DNA of 34,131 nucleotides from DAOUAE01 sp034433795 (lineage in GTDB: Bacteria > Chloroflexota > UBA6077 > FW602-bin22 > DAOUAE01). The notes beneath the pieces were generated by a model that did not search any database, was not told the origin of the DNA, and saw nothing but the letters and a program-made list of their open reading frames with translations. The stretch lies in contig DAOUAE010000093.1 in NCBI GenBank assembly GCA_034433795.1, positions 1-34,131 on the forward strand, given 5' to 3'. Made by a program: the position numbers and the translations under genes. Within the stretch, counting starts at the first letter, position 1; each line of letters opens with the position of its first letter. Of this stretch, positions 16,950 through 25,034 are shown one piece after another.

Positions 16950-17675
16950 TCAGTCCTCAACGGCGACGACGATCCGCTTGTTGCTCCGCCCCTTGCTCAG
17001 ATAGTCCACCACCCGAACGCGTCCCACCTCGCGGGTGTTGGCCACATGCGTCCCCCCATCGGCCTGCAGATCAAGGCCGACGATCTCCACCACCCGCACC
17101 TCGGCGATGTCCGGCGGCAGAAGATTGATCTTCGTGCGGATGAGATCCGGGTGACGGTCGGCCTCGGCCCGCGGCAGAAAGAACACCCGCACCGGCCGGG
17201 CGGCCGCGATCTCGGCGTTCACCGCCTCTTCAATGGCGCGGACCCGGTCGGCGGTCAGCGTCTCGAACTCGAAGTCGAGCCGCCCCCGGAGCGGCTCCAT
17301 GTTCCCGCCGGTGACATGGACGCGGTAGTCACGCCAGATGACGCCGCAGAGCACGTGCAGGGCCGTGTGGGTGCGCATCAGCGCGTAGCGCCGCCTCCAG
17401 TCGAGGACCCCGGTCACCTGGTCACCCGGCGCCGGGGGATCCCCCTCGACCTCGTGCCAGACCACCGCCCCCTCGCGCCAGAGGCGCCGCACCGGCCAGC
17501 GCCGCTCCCCGGCGACAAGATGCCCCTGGTCCGGCGGCTGACCCCCGCCGCCGGGGTAGAAGGCCGTCTGGTCCAGAGCGACCGCCTGGCCCTGAACCAT
17601 GAGGACCGTGGCCGCAAAGACCTGACAGTAGGCGTCGGTCTGGTAGAGCAACCGGGTCGCGGTCGGCTGGCTCAT
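16950..17675 (-). CDS. Alanyl-tRNA editing protein (AlaX-like, free-standing trans-editing domain)
   Basis: This 241-residue cytoplasmic protein is expected to hydrolyse mischarged Ser- or Gly-tRNA(Ala). The family block TAFYPGGGGQPPDQG is at residues 37-51, the zinc-binding HTALH at 103-107, and a C-terminal DGGTHV block at 206-211. Many members have Cys where this one has Asp206; the following His210 is kept. It overlaps the thioredoxin reductase stop by four bases (17672-17675), so the pair is co-transcribed. The length suits the medium-sized AlaX class without the long C-terminal domain of AlaRS. Confidence 0.87.
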   Translation of the reverse strand: MSQPTATRLLYQTDAYCQVFAATVLMVQGQAVALDQTAFYPGGGGQPPDQGHLVAGERRWPVRRLWREGAVVWHEVEGDPPAPGDQVTGVLDWRRRYALMRTHTALHVLCGVIWRDYRVHVTGGNMEPLRGRLDFEFETLTADRVRAIEEAVNAEIAAARPVRVFFLPRAEADRHPDLIRTKINLLPPDIAEVRVVEIVGLDLQADGGTHVANTREVGRVRVVDYLSKGRSNKRIVVAVED

Positions 17676-18598
17676 GAGACTCCTTCGAGGAAGACCTCGG
17701 CGTCCATCGCCGCCTTGCAGCCCGAGCCGGCCGCCGTGATCGCCTGGCGATAGCGGTAATCGGCCACATCCCCGGCGGCGAAGACCCCCGGAATGCTGGT
17801 CCGGGTCTCGTCATAGACCTTGATGTAGCCGCGCTCGTCCAGCTCCAGCTGGCCGGCGAACAGGCTGGTGTTGGGGGTGTAGCCGATGGCGATGAACACC
17901 CCGTCGCAGCGCAGCTCGCTCTCGGCCCCGGTCTTGACGTTGCGGATCCGCACCCCCTCGACATGATCGGTCCCCAGGATCTCGGTGACCACCGAGTCCC
18001 AGACGAACGCGATCTTGGGGTTGCGGAAAGCCCGCTCCTGCAGGATCTTGCTGGCCCGCAGCTCGTGCCGGCGGTGGATCACCGTGACTTTGGTGGCGAA
18101 CTTGGTCAGGAAGAGGGCCTCCTCCATCGCTGTATCGCCCCCGCCGACCACACAGACCTCTTTGCCCCGGAAGAAGAAGCCGTCGCAGGTGGCGCAGCTG
18201 GAGACCCCCCGGCCGATCAGCCGCTGCTCGGAGGGCAGGCCCAGCCAGCGGGCCGAGGCGCCGCTGGCCACAATCACCGCCAGGGCCCGGAACTCGCGGT
18301 CTTCAACGCAGACCCGGAAGGGGTGAACCAGGAAGTCCACGCTGGTGACGTCTTCGTCGAGGAACTCGGCCCCGAAACGGGCGGCCTGCCGCCGCATCCG
18401 GTCCATCAACTCCGGGCCCAGGATACCGTCGGGGAAGCCGGGGAAGTTCTCGACCTCGCTGGTGAGCATCAACTGCCCCCCGGCCATGCGCCCGGCGATG
18501 ACCAGGGGCTGGAGGTCGGCCCGGGCGGCGTAGATCGCCGCCGTCAGGCCAGCCGGGCCGGAGCCGATGATAATGAGTTTGCGCGTCTGCTCTTCCAC
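17672..18598 (-). CDS. trxB: Thioredoxin-disulfide reductase
   Basis: This FAD- and NADPH-dependent flavoenzyme of 308 residues reduces thioredoxin. The preferred start is the GTG at 18598 (MEEQTRKL), because an AGGGGGGT site lies about 8 bases upstream; a GTG at 18625 would add nine residues. The FAD motif GSGPAG is at residues 12-17, the redox-active pair CATC at 135-138, and the NADPH motif GGGDTA at 152-157. The C-terminal FAD block is GDVADYRYRQAITAAGSG. It lies in the minus-strand run between nagA and the AlaX gene. Confidence 0.92.
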   Translation of the reverse strand: MEEQTRKLIIIGSGPAGLTAAIYAARADLQPLVIAGRMAGGQLMLTSEVENFPGFPDGILGPELMDRMRRQAARFGAEFLDEDVTSVDFLVHPFRVCVEDREFRALAVIVASGASARWLGLPSEQRLIGRGVSSCATCDGFFFRGKEVCVVGGGDTAMEEALFLTKFATKVTVIHRRHELRASKILQERAFRNPKIAFVWDSVVTEILGTDHVEGVRIRNVKTGAESELRCDGVFIAIGYTPNTSLFAGQLELDERGYIKVYDETRTSIPGVFAAGDVADYRYRQAITAAGSGCKAAMDAEVFLEGVS

Positions 18599-18657
18599 AG
18601 GCGGTACCCCCCTAAGAACATGCACAGCCTCACTTTAGCGCCAGGGCCGGCCGACTG

Positions 18658-19827
18658 TCAAACCGCGCCCCGCTCGTAGACCGCGCGGCCGGCGACGAAG
18701 GTCTGGCGGACCGTCCAGTCGCCCTCCCAGAGGACCAGGTCGGCGGCCCGTCCCCCCGCCAGCAGCCCCAGGCTCGACCCCTGGCCGAGCGCCCGGGCCG
18801 GCGTCAGGGTCATGGTCCAGAGCGCCGACTGCGGGGTCAGGTCGCCGAAGGCCAGCAGATTGCGCAGCATCTGGTCGAGAAGCGTCCCGCTCCCGGCCAG
18901 CGTGCCATCGGCCAGACGGGGGGCGCGGCCGTCGAAGACCACCTGGCGTCCCTCCCAGGCGTACGTGCCCGGCGGCAGCCCGGCCACCCGGGCGGCATCG
19001 GAGACACAGACGACCCGCCCCACCCCCTTGGCCCGCAGGAGCAGACGGACCGCCGCCGGATGGACATGGACGCCATCGGCGATGAGCCCAGCTATCAGCT
19101 CTGGCCGGTCAAGGGCCGCCCCCAGGGCGCCGGGCTCGCGCTGGTGCAGGCCACGCATCGCGTTGTAGACGTGGGTGGCCATGGTCGCTCCGGCCTGGAT
19201 GGCGGCGACGACCTGGTCGTAGGTGGCGTCGGTGTGGCCCAGACTGACCACCACCCCGGCCTCGCGGAGCCGCGGGATGGCGGCCAGGTTCTCCGGCACC
19301 TCGGGCGCCAGGGTCACGAGCCGGATCGTCCCCCCGGCAGCCTGCTGAAAGAGGCTCCACTCCTCGGCGTCGAACGGCCGGATAAGGGCCGGGTCGTGGG
19401 CGCCGTGGCGGACCGGGCTGAGGTAGGGGCCCTCGACGTGGGCGCCCAGCAGGCGCGCGCCATCAGGCCCCTCGGCCCGCACCTGGGCGATGGCCTCCAG
19501 CGCCGCCACCATGCGCTCCCGGGTGGCGGTGACCACGGTGGGCAGAAAGGCGGTGCAGCCGGCTCGCGGCAGGTAGCCCGCCAGCCGGCGCAGGGCTGCG
19601 GGGTCGGCGCTCATCACGTCGTCCCCCCCGGCGCCGTTCACCTGCAGATCGATGAGGCCCGGACTGACCGGTCGCCCCTCGGCCTCGATGACCCGGTCGA
19701 CGCCCCGCAGATCGACCTGGGCCGTCGGTCCCACGTACCGCACCCACTCGTCGAAGACCACCGCCCCGTCGCGGATGACCTCGACGGGGGTGTAGACCGT
19801 CGCGTGGACGATGGCCGTCGTCGGCAT
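18658..19827 (-). CDS. nagA: N-acetylglucosamine-6-phosphate deacetylase
   Basis: This 389-residue enzyme removes acetate from GlcNAc-6-phosphate, feeding amino-sugar catabolism or cell-wall recycling. Amidohydrolase landmarks are in place: SPGLIDLQVNG (55-65, with the NagA-type Gln/Asn instead of HxH), HVEGPY with metal ligand Glu132, GHTDA with His198, THVYNAM with His219, DGVHV (251-255), and the catalytic Asp277 in VSDAAR. GGAGG precedes the ATG. It follows the PIG-L deacetylase after 30 bases, so two deacetylases likely acting on N-acetylglucosamine compounds are adjacent. Confidence 0.93.
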   Translation of the reverse strand: MPTTAIVHATVYTPVEVIRDGAVVFDEWVRYVGPTAQVDLRGVDRVIEAEGRPVSPGLIDLQVNGAGGDDVMSADPAALRRLAGYLPRAGCTAFLPTVVTATRERMVAALEAIAQVRAEGPDGARLLGAHVEGPYLSPVRHGAHDPALIRPFDAEEWSLFQQAAGGTIRLVTLAPEVPENLAAIPRLREAGVVVSLGHTDATYDQVVAAIQAGATMATHVYNAMRGLHQREPGALGAALDRPELIAGLIADGVHVHPAAVRLLLRAKGVGRVVCVSDAARVAGLPPGTYAWEGRQVVFDGRAPRLADGTLAGSGTLLDQMLRNLLAFGDLTPQSALWTMTLTPARALGQGSSLGLLAGGRAADLVLWEGDWTVRQTFVAGRAVYERGAV

Positions 19828-19857
19828 CCCTCGTTCCTCCCTCTGGAGCGCGGCGCG

Positions 19858-20562
19858 TCAGTCCAGCGCGAAGTACTTGAAGGCCTCGGCGTAGGGCACG
19901 CCACCACGGCGCCCCTCCTCGGCCGCCCAGCGGCGGACCTCGTCGGCCGGGTCCCAGTCACCCAGCTGGCTCCGGTGCGCCCGCAGCGCGGCGATCTTGA
20001 GGTCCAGCGTGTCGGTGATATCGACCCAGCGGTCGGGAGCGGTGGTGGCCGCCAGGTAGAGCTCGCGGACCTTGTGCGGCTCCAGCCCCTCCGCCAGCAA
20101 GCCGGGAAAGCTCAGGCGGTTGCGGGCGTAGAGCGAGACGGCGGCCAGGGTGGCGTTCCCGGCGGCGACATGGTCGGGGTGGTTGATATAGTGCTGGCCG
20201 AACCAGCGGGCCGTCGGATCCGGCGCGATCACCCGCTCCGGCCGGTACTGGCGGATGAGCCGCGTCAGCGCCCGCCGGACCTCCTCCGTGTCCTGCAGCC
20301 GACCGTCCTCGTAGCCCAGAAAGAGCACCTCGGCCACCCCCAGCAGACGCGCCGCCTCGCGCTGCTCCTGGACCCGTTGGGCCACCAGAGCCGCCGGGCT
20401 GATGGCCGGATCATCGGTCCCCTTGCTCCCATCGGTCAGGACCACGTAGACGACACGGACCCCCTCGCGGGCCCAGCGGGCGACCGTGCCGGCGCACATG
20501 AACTCGGCGTCGTCGGGGTGGGCGAAGCAGACGAGGGCGACCGGGGCCGTGCTCTCTGCCAT
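19858..20562 (-). CDS. PIG-L/LmbE-family deacetylase
   Basis: This 234-residue zinc-dependent de-N-acetylase carries the family motif AHPDDAE at residues 14-20 and the partner HPDH at 128-131, which together supply the zinc ligands (His15, Asp18, His131) and catalytic Asp17. The ATG at 20562 is taken because the family domain begins there; the frame stays open far upstream but only shadows the divergent gene. The family includes BshB and MshB (thiol cofactor synthesis) and antibiotic or glycan deacetylases. Being next to nagA favours a GlcNAc-containing substrate. It is the first gene of the minus-strand run. Confidence 0.87.
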   Translation of the reverse strand: MAESTAPVALVCFAHPDDAEFMCAGTVARWAREGVRVVYVVLTDGSKGTDDPAISPAALVAQRVQEQREAARLLGVAEVLFLGYEDGRLQDTEEVRRALTRLIRQYRPERVIAPDPTARWFGQHYINHPDHVAAGNATLAAVSLYARNRLSFPGLLAEGLEPHKVRELYLAATTAPDRWVDITDTLDLKIAALRAHRSQLGDWDPADEVRRWAAEEGRRGGVPYAEAFKYFALD

Positions 20563-20634
20563 CTCTCTCCCTCTGTCAGACGTGCGGTCCCGGCCGCCTA
20601 TTCTACCACCGGCCAGAGCCCGATGGTAGCGACC

Positions 20635-20663
20635 TTGCCGCCGGCGCCGTGGGTTGGTAGAAT
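20635..20663 (+). promoter_or_regulatory. Sigma-70 promoter for the RmlD/glycosyltransferase run, nearly leaderless
   Basis: TTGCCG (20635-20640) and TAGAAT (20658-20663) are exactly 17 bases apart. Transcription would start at about 20670, only four or so bases before the ATG at 20674. No Shine-Dalgarno sequence precedes this ATG, which fits leaderless translation. A second TAGAAT faces the other way (20605-20600, minus strand) and could serve the PIG-L gene, but with no good -35. Confidence 0.6.
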
Positions 20664-20673
20664 CCTGGGCGCA

Positions 20674-21522
20674 ATGCGGGTCTTTCTCACCGGCGCACGC
20701 GGACAACTCGGCCGAGCCCTGCAGACCGCGCTCCAGCACCAGACGGTCATCACCGGCGACCGGCCGGCCTTCGACCTGACCGACGGCGCGCGCGTGCGGG
20801 CCGCGATCCTGGCCGCTCGCCCGGACATCGTCATCCACGCCGCCGCCCACACCGACGTGGACGGCTGCGAACGCGACCCCGCCCTGGCCTACCGCGTCAA
20901 CGCCCTGGGCACACGCCACGTCGCCGCCGCCTGCCAGGAGGTCGGCGCGGCCCTCGTCTATCTCAGCACCGACTACGTCTTCGACGGCCAGGCCCAGACC
21001 CCCTACCACGAGTTCGCCCGGCCGAACCCGATCAATGTCTACGGCGCCTCGAAACTGGCCGGCGAGCAGGCGGTCATGGCCATGGTCCCCCGCCATTACA
21101 TCGTCCGCACCGCCTGGGTCTACGGCGCCCCGGACCGGCGCAGTTTCGTCAACACCATCCTCCGGCTGGCCCGGGAGCGTGAGGTCCTGGAGGTGGTGAC
21201 CGACGAGGTCAGCACCCCCACCTACGCGCCGGATCTGGCCCGGGCCATCGCCCGGCTCATCGAACAGCCCTTCTACGGGGTCTACCATCTGGTCAACGAG
21301 GGCTACTGCTCGCGCTACGACCTGGCCGGCGCGGTGGTGCGGCTGGCCGGTCTGGCGGCCACCATCCGTCCGATCACGACCGCCGAGTTCCAGGCCCGGT
21401 CGCCGCTCCCGGCCCGCCGGCCGGCCTTCTCGGCGCTGCAGAACTTCTGCGCGGCCGAACTCGGCATCCGGCTCCGACCCTGGCCAGACGCTCTGGCGGA
21501 GTACCTGTGTTCGCTTCGGTGA
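20674..21522 (+). CDS. rfbD: RmlD-type dTDP-4-dehydrorhamnose reductase / sugar nucleotide reductase
   Basis: This 282-residue short-chain dehydrogenase probably makes dTDP-L-rhamnose or a similar nucleotide sugar. The NAD(P) motif GARGQLG is at residues 7-13, IVIHAAAHTDVDGCE at 52-66, STDYVFDG at 98-105, and the catalytic Tyr123-xxx-Lys127 in VYGASKLAGE. The start is set by the beginning of the Rossmann fold; the frame is open far upstream but that part is antisense to nagA and the PIG-L gene. It overlaps the following glycosyltransferase by 16 bases, pointing to joint work in surface polysaccharide or glycolipid synthesis. Confidence 0.87.
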   Translation: MRVFLTGARGQLGRALQTALQHQTVITGDRPAFDLTDGARVRAAILAARPDIVIHAAAHTDVDGCERDPALAYRVNALGTRHVAAACQEVGAALVYLSTDYVFDGQAQTPYHEFARPNPINVYGASKLAGEQAVMAMVPRHYIVRTAWVYGAPDRRSFVNTILRLAREREVLEVVTDEVSTPTYAPDLARAIARLIEQPFYGVYHLVNEGYCSRYDLAGAVVRLAGLAATIRPITTAEFQARSPLPARRPAFSALQNFCAAELGIRLRPWPDALAEYLCSLR

Positions 21523-22457
21523 TCATCCCCAACTACAACGGCTGGCACCTGCTGGCCGTCTGCCTGGCGGCCCTGCGCCGGCAGACCTATCCCGCGTTCG
21601 AGGTCGTGGTGGTGGATAACGGCTCGACCGACGGGTCAGTGGACCTGGTGCGGCGGCACTTCCCGGAGGTGCGGGTCATCGCCCTCCCCGAGAACCGGCG
21701 CTTCTGCGGCGCGGTCAACGCCGGCATCCGGGCCACCACGGGCGAGGTGGTGGCCCTGCTCAACAACGACACCGAGCCCGAGCCGGCCTGGCTGGCCGAG
21801 TTATGTCGCGCCCTGGCCGAGCACCCCGAGGTGGGGCTCTGCGCCTCGAAGATCCTGCTCTACGACCGGCGCGACATTCTGCACACCGCCGGCGACTATT
21901 ACACCCTGGCCGGGCTGCCCGGCAACCGGGGCGTCTGGCAGAAGGACGACGGGCGCTACGACCGGCCGGAGTACGTCTTCGGGGCCTGCGCCGGGGCGGC
22001 CGCCTACCGCCGGGCCCTCTTCGAGGATATCGGCCTCTTCGACGAGGACTTCGAGGCCTATTGTGAGGATGTCGACTTCAACCTGCGGGCCCAGCTGGCC
22101 GGCTACCGCTGCCTCTACGTCCCGACCGCCCGTGTCTACCACCGGCTGAGCGCGACCGGTGGCGGTCCGGCTGCCAGCTACTACTGCGGCCGCAACTTCC
22201 TGTGGGTCATCGCCAAGAGCCTGCCGGGCGAGATCATCCGCCGGCACTGGTGGCGCATCGTCGGCGCTCAGGTCCGTCTGGCGCTGGAGGCTCTCTGGCA
22301 CGTTCGCGAGCCAGCCGCCCGGGCCCGGTTGCGGGGGCAGATCGACGGCCTGCGGGGGCTGCCCCGGATGCTGCGCAAGCGCCCGGCGGTTCAGGCCCGC
22401 CGGCGCGTGCCGGTGGCGGCGCTCGAGGCGTTGCTGGCCCAGGCGCCGGGCAGTTGA
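21507..22457 (+). CDS. Family 2 glycosyltransferase (rhamnosyltransferase-like)
   Basis: This 316-residue GT-A enzyme starts with GTG at 21507 inside the end of the reductase gene. The nucleotide-sugar-binding motif VVDNGSTD is at about residues 35-42 and the DxD-type motif NNDTE at 86-90. The acceptor-side block FEAYCEDVDFNLRAQLAGY carries the ED that usually holds the catalytic base. These features fit family 2 members that transfer rhamnose and related sugars, which suits the reductase upstream. The C-terminal 60 residues are Arg-rich and without family motifs. Confidence 0.87.
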   Translation: MFASVIIPNYNGWHLLAVCLAALRRQTYPAFEVVVVDNGSTDGSVDLVRRHFPEVRVIALPENRRFCGAVNAGIRATTGEVVALLNNDTEPEPAWLAELCRALAEHPEVGLCASKILLYDRRDILHTAGDYYTLAGLPGNRGVWQKDDGRYDRPEYVFGACAGAAAYRRALFEDIGLFDEDFEAYCEDVDFNLRAQLAGYRCLYVPTARVYHRLSATGGGPAASYYCGRNFLWVIAKSLPGEIIRRHWWRIVGAQVRLALEALWHVREPAARARLRGQIDGLRGLPRMLRKRPAVQARRRVPVAALEALLAQAPGS

Positions 22458-22507
22458 TCCGGCCGGTGGTTCGTCTGTATGATCAGGCCGGAGACCTGGG
22501 GTCAGCG

Positions 22508-23266
22508 ATGGCGGAATCAGCGCCCTATCTGAGCATCGTCGTGCCCGCCTACAACGAAGAGACGCGTCTCCCCGAGACCCTGCGGCAGATCGCGCGCTTC
22601 CTGGCCACGCAGCCCTATACCTGGGAGGTCATCGTGGTGGACGATGGCTCCGAGGATAACACCGCCGGGGTGGTCGAGGCGCTCCAGGGGGAACTGCCGC
22701 ATCTCCGGCTCATCCGCAACCCTCACTGCGGCAAGGGCTACGCCGTGCGCACCGGCGTTCTGGCCGCCGCCGGGCAGTTCGTCTTTATGTGCGATGCCGA
22801 CCTGGCCATGCCCATCACCGAACTCCCCAAGTTCCTGGTGGCCACCCGCGACGGCTTTCCCATCGCCATCGGCTCACGCGAGGCCCCCGGCGCCCGGCGC
22901 TTCGGCGAGCCGCCGCACCGTCATCTGATGGGCCGGGTCTTCAACTACCTGGTCCGGCTGATGGTTCTGGGGGGGATCCAGGACACCCAGTGCGGCTTCA
23001 AGATGTTCCGGCGCGAAGTGGCCCGCGATCTCTTCCAGCGCATGCGCCTCTACGCCACGCCCGCCACCGTGCGCGGCCCGATGGTCACCGGCTTCGATGT
23101 GGAGATCCTGTACCTGGCCCGCAAGCGCGGCTACCCGATTAAAGAGATCCCGGTGGACTGGTACTACGTGCCGGGGAGCAAGGTCCGTCCCTTGCGCGAC
23201 GCCTTCCGTCTGCTGCGCGACGCCCTGCGGGTGCGCTGGAACGACCTGCACGGGTGCTACCGCTGA
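22508..23266 (+). CDS. Family 2 glycosyltransferase, polyprenyl/dolichyl-phosphate hexose synthase-like
   Basis: This 252-residue GT-A enzyme resembles the Alg5/DPM-like branch that charges a lipid-phosphate carrier with a hexose. It has VVPAYNEE (11-18), VVDDGSEDNT (43-52), GKGYAVRTG (75-83) and the metal-binding DADLA (96-100), followed by QCGFKMFRR and KEIPVDWYY. No strong membrane segment is evident. The ATG at 22508 is chosen by the fold; the ribosome site is weak. It overlaps by one base (TGATG) with the following membrane protein, which would be the natural user of a lipid-linked sugar. Confidence 0.87.
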   Translation: MAESAPYLSIVVPAYNEETRLPETLRQIARFLATQPYTWEVIVVDDGSEDNTAGVVEALQGELPHLRLIRNPHCGKGYAVRTGVLAAAGQFVFMCDADLAMPITELPKFLVATRDGFPIAIGSREAPGARRFGEPPHRHLMGRVFNYLVRLMVLGGIQDTQCGFKMFRREVARDLFQRMRLYATPATVRGPMVTGFDVEILYLARKRGYPIKEIPVDWYYVPGSKVRPLRDAFRLLRDALRVRWNDLHGCYR

Positions 23267-24579
23267 TGACCGGCCAGACCGCTCTGCTCGCCCTCATCGT
23301 CGGCGCCTATCTGGGGCTGGGGACGCTCTACGCGGTCCATACCCCCCGCTGGCAGGCGCCGGACGAGCCCGCCCACTACAACTACATCAAAGAGATCGCC
23401 CTCACCGGCCAGCTCCCGGTTCTGCAGCCGGGCGACTGGGACGGCCCCTATCTCGACACCCTCAAGGCCCGCCGCTTTCCGCCCGACCTGCCGGTCGACT
23501 CCCTGCGCTACGAATCCCACCAGCCCCCCCTGTACTATCTCCTGGCCGCGCCGCTCTTCCGCCTGACGGCCAGCTGGCCGCTGGACCGCCAGGTGGTCGC
23601 TCTGCGTCTGCTGTCGGTGGTCATCGGGGCCGGCGTGCTGCTCCTGGCCCACCAGCTGGTGCGGGAGAACTTCCCCCAGGACCGTGAGCTGGCGCTCCTG
23701 GTCCCGGCCTTCATGGCCACGGTGCCGATGCACATCGCCATCGGAGCCAGTATCAGCAACGACCTTCTGGCCGAAGGCGTTCTGCTGGCCCTGCTCTGGT
23801 ACGCCCTGCGCCAGTGGCGGCGGCCGACGACCCTCCCACGCACCTTCCTGCGCCTGGGAGCGCTCCTGGGTCTGGCGCTGCTGACCAAGGCGACGCTCTA
23901 TCTCCCGGCTCTGGCCGTCAGCCTGCTGACGGTCTGGGTGATCGGCCGGCGCCAGAAGGCGCCGGGGCGCGTCGTCGGGCAGGGGCTCCTGCTCGTGCTC
24001 CTGGCCGCCCTGGTCGTCGCCGGCTGGTGGTTTGTCCGGAACATCGCCGTCTACGGGCCAGCCGACCCCCTGGGGCTTCAGCGCCACGACCAGGTGGTGG
24101 CCGACCAGCCGCGGACCGGGCCGCTGACGGCGGCCAAGGCCCGGACGATGCTGCTTACCGCTTTCAAGAGCTTCTGGGCCCAGTTCGGCTGGATGGGGGT
24201 GCTGATCGACGAGCGGTTCTACTGGGCCCTGGCGGCCCTCTCGGCGGTGGCCGGCGGGGGGCTTCTCCTCTGGCTCTGGCGGCTGGCGCGGGGTGAGGCG
24301 CGGCTGGGGTCCAGCGAACGGGGAGCGCTGGGACTGCTGGGGCTGACCCTGGCCCTGGTAGCCGGCGGCGCGGTCGCGTATAATCTTGTATACCTTCAGC
24401 CGCAGGGGCGGTATCTCTTCCCAGCGCTGGTGGCGATCGCGGTCGGCTTCTGCCTGGGGCTGCGCGAGGTCCTCAACCCGCGCCACGTCCCGGTGCTCTT
24501 CGCCGGGCTCTTCCTCGGGCTCGGGGCGCTGGACCTCCTGGCCCTCTACCGCTATCTCGTGCCGGCGCTGCGGGTGTGA
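23266..24579 (+). CDS. GT-C-like integral membrane glycosyltransferase (lipid-carrier-dependent, DUF2142/GT39-like)
   Basis: This 437-residue polytopic membrane protein has about ten hydrophobic helices. The first external loop carries TPRWQAPDEPAHYNYIKEI, an acidic motif typical of GT-C enzymes that use polyprenyl-phosphate sugars. A second periplasmic block, SHQPPLYYLLAAPLFRLT, is also characteristic. The ATG at 23266 shares one base with the upstream TGA (TGATG), a classic coupling arrangement; a GTG at 23254 would add four residues. It may glycosylate surface proteins or lipids with the sugar delivered by the preceding transferase. The family call is by motif and topology. Confidence 0.75.
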   Translation: MTGQTALLALIVGAYLGLGTLYAVHTPRWQAPDEPAHYNYIKEIALTGQLPVLQPGDWDGPYLDTLKARRFPPDLPVDSLRYESHQPPLYYLLAAPLFRLTASWPLDRQVVALRLLSVVIGAGVLLLAHQLVRENFPQDRELALLVPAFMATVPMHIAIGASISNDLLAEGVLLALLWYALRQWRRPTTLPRTFLRLGALLGLALLTKATLYLPALAVSLLTVWVIGRRQKAPGRVVGQGLLLVLLAALVVAGWWFVRNIAVYGPADPLGLQRHDQVVADQPRTGPLTAAKARTMLLTAFKSFWAQFGWMGVLIDERFYWALAALSAVAGGGLLLWLWRLARGEARLGSSERGALGLLGLTLALVAGGAVAYNLVYLQPQGRYLFPALVAIAVGFCLGLREVLNPRHVPVLFAGLFLGLGALDLLALYRYLVPALRV

Positions 24580-24599
24580 CGGTCAAGGGGAGGTGGCCA

Positions 24600-24950
24600 A
24601 TGGCGTCCCTCTGGGAACGGGTCCGCGCCCTCCTGGGCGGATCGGCCCGGACGGGGGCGGAGCAGGACGATCGGGCCTTCTACTACTACCTCCTGTGCGG
24701 GAAGTGCCGCACCCCGCTGCGGGTGCGGGTGAGCAAGACCACCGAACTGGCCGAGGAGTATGAGGGGCCGGGCGACGGGGTCTCGGGCTACGTCCTCAAC
24801 AAAGACGTGATCTGCACCAAGTGCTTCCGCCGCATCCACCTGACCATCACCTACACCGCCGCCCGCCGCGAGAAGCACCGTGAGATCACCGGCGGCACCT
24901 TCCTGGAGCCCGAGGAGTACCTCCAGCTGACTGGTGCCCCGCGCCCCTGA
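24600..24950 (+). CDS. Small four-cysteine protein, hypothetical
   Basis: This protein of 116 residues starts at ATG 24600 behind AGGGGAGGT. It contains two CxxC pairs, Cys33/Cys36 (LLCGKC) and Cys72/Cys75 (ICTKC), separated by about 35 residues, a layout that suggests one zinc ribbon. The rest is polar with an YYYLL stretch just before the first pair and no membrane segment or signal. It follows the GT-C-like gene by 20 bases and is probably co-transcribed. I do not recognise a family. Confidence 0.65.
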   Translation: MASLWERVRALLGGSARTGAEQDDRAFYYYLLCGKCRTPLRVRVSKTTELAEEYEGPGDGVSGYVLNKDVICTKCFRRIHLTITYTAARREKHREITGGTFLEPEEYLQLTGAPRP

Positions 24951-24983
24951 GCGGGGCCACCAGGCACGGGTTGTGCACCACGG

Positions 24984-25026
24984 CCAGGGGGCCCGCCCAT
25001 CGACTGTGGGCGTCAGCGGCCCCTGG
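24984..25026 (+). other. Two-part hairpin in the gap before the NuoN-like gene
   Basis: CCAGGGG (24984-24990) pairs with CCCCTGG (25020-25026), and an inner perfect stem CGCCCA/TGGGCG (24994-24999, 25007-25012) stacks on it after a one-base bulge and two more G-C pairs. GAAAAACC follows, so it is not an intrinsic terminator. It ends eight bases before the GTG at 25035 and could limit or control translation of that gene. Confidence 0.4.
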
Positions 25027-25034
25027 GAAAAACC

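Noticed and set aside
19060..20673. Upstream extension of the RmlD frame to about 820 residues
   Set aside because: The extension is antisense to nagA and the PIG-L gene; the Rossmann fold begins at 20674 and a promoter lies just before it.
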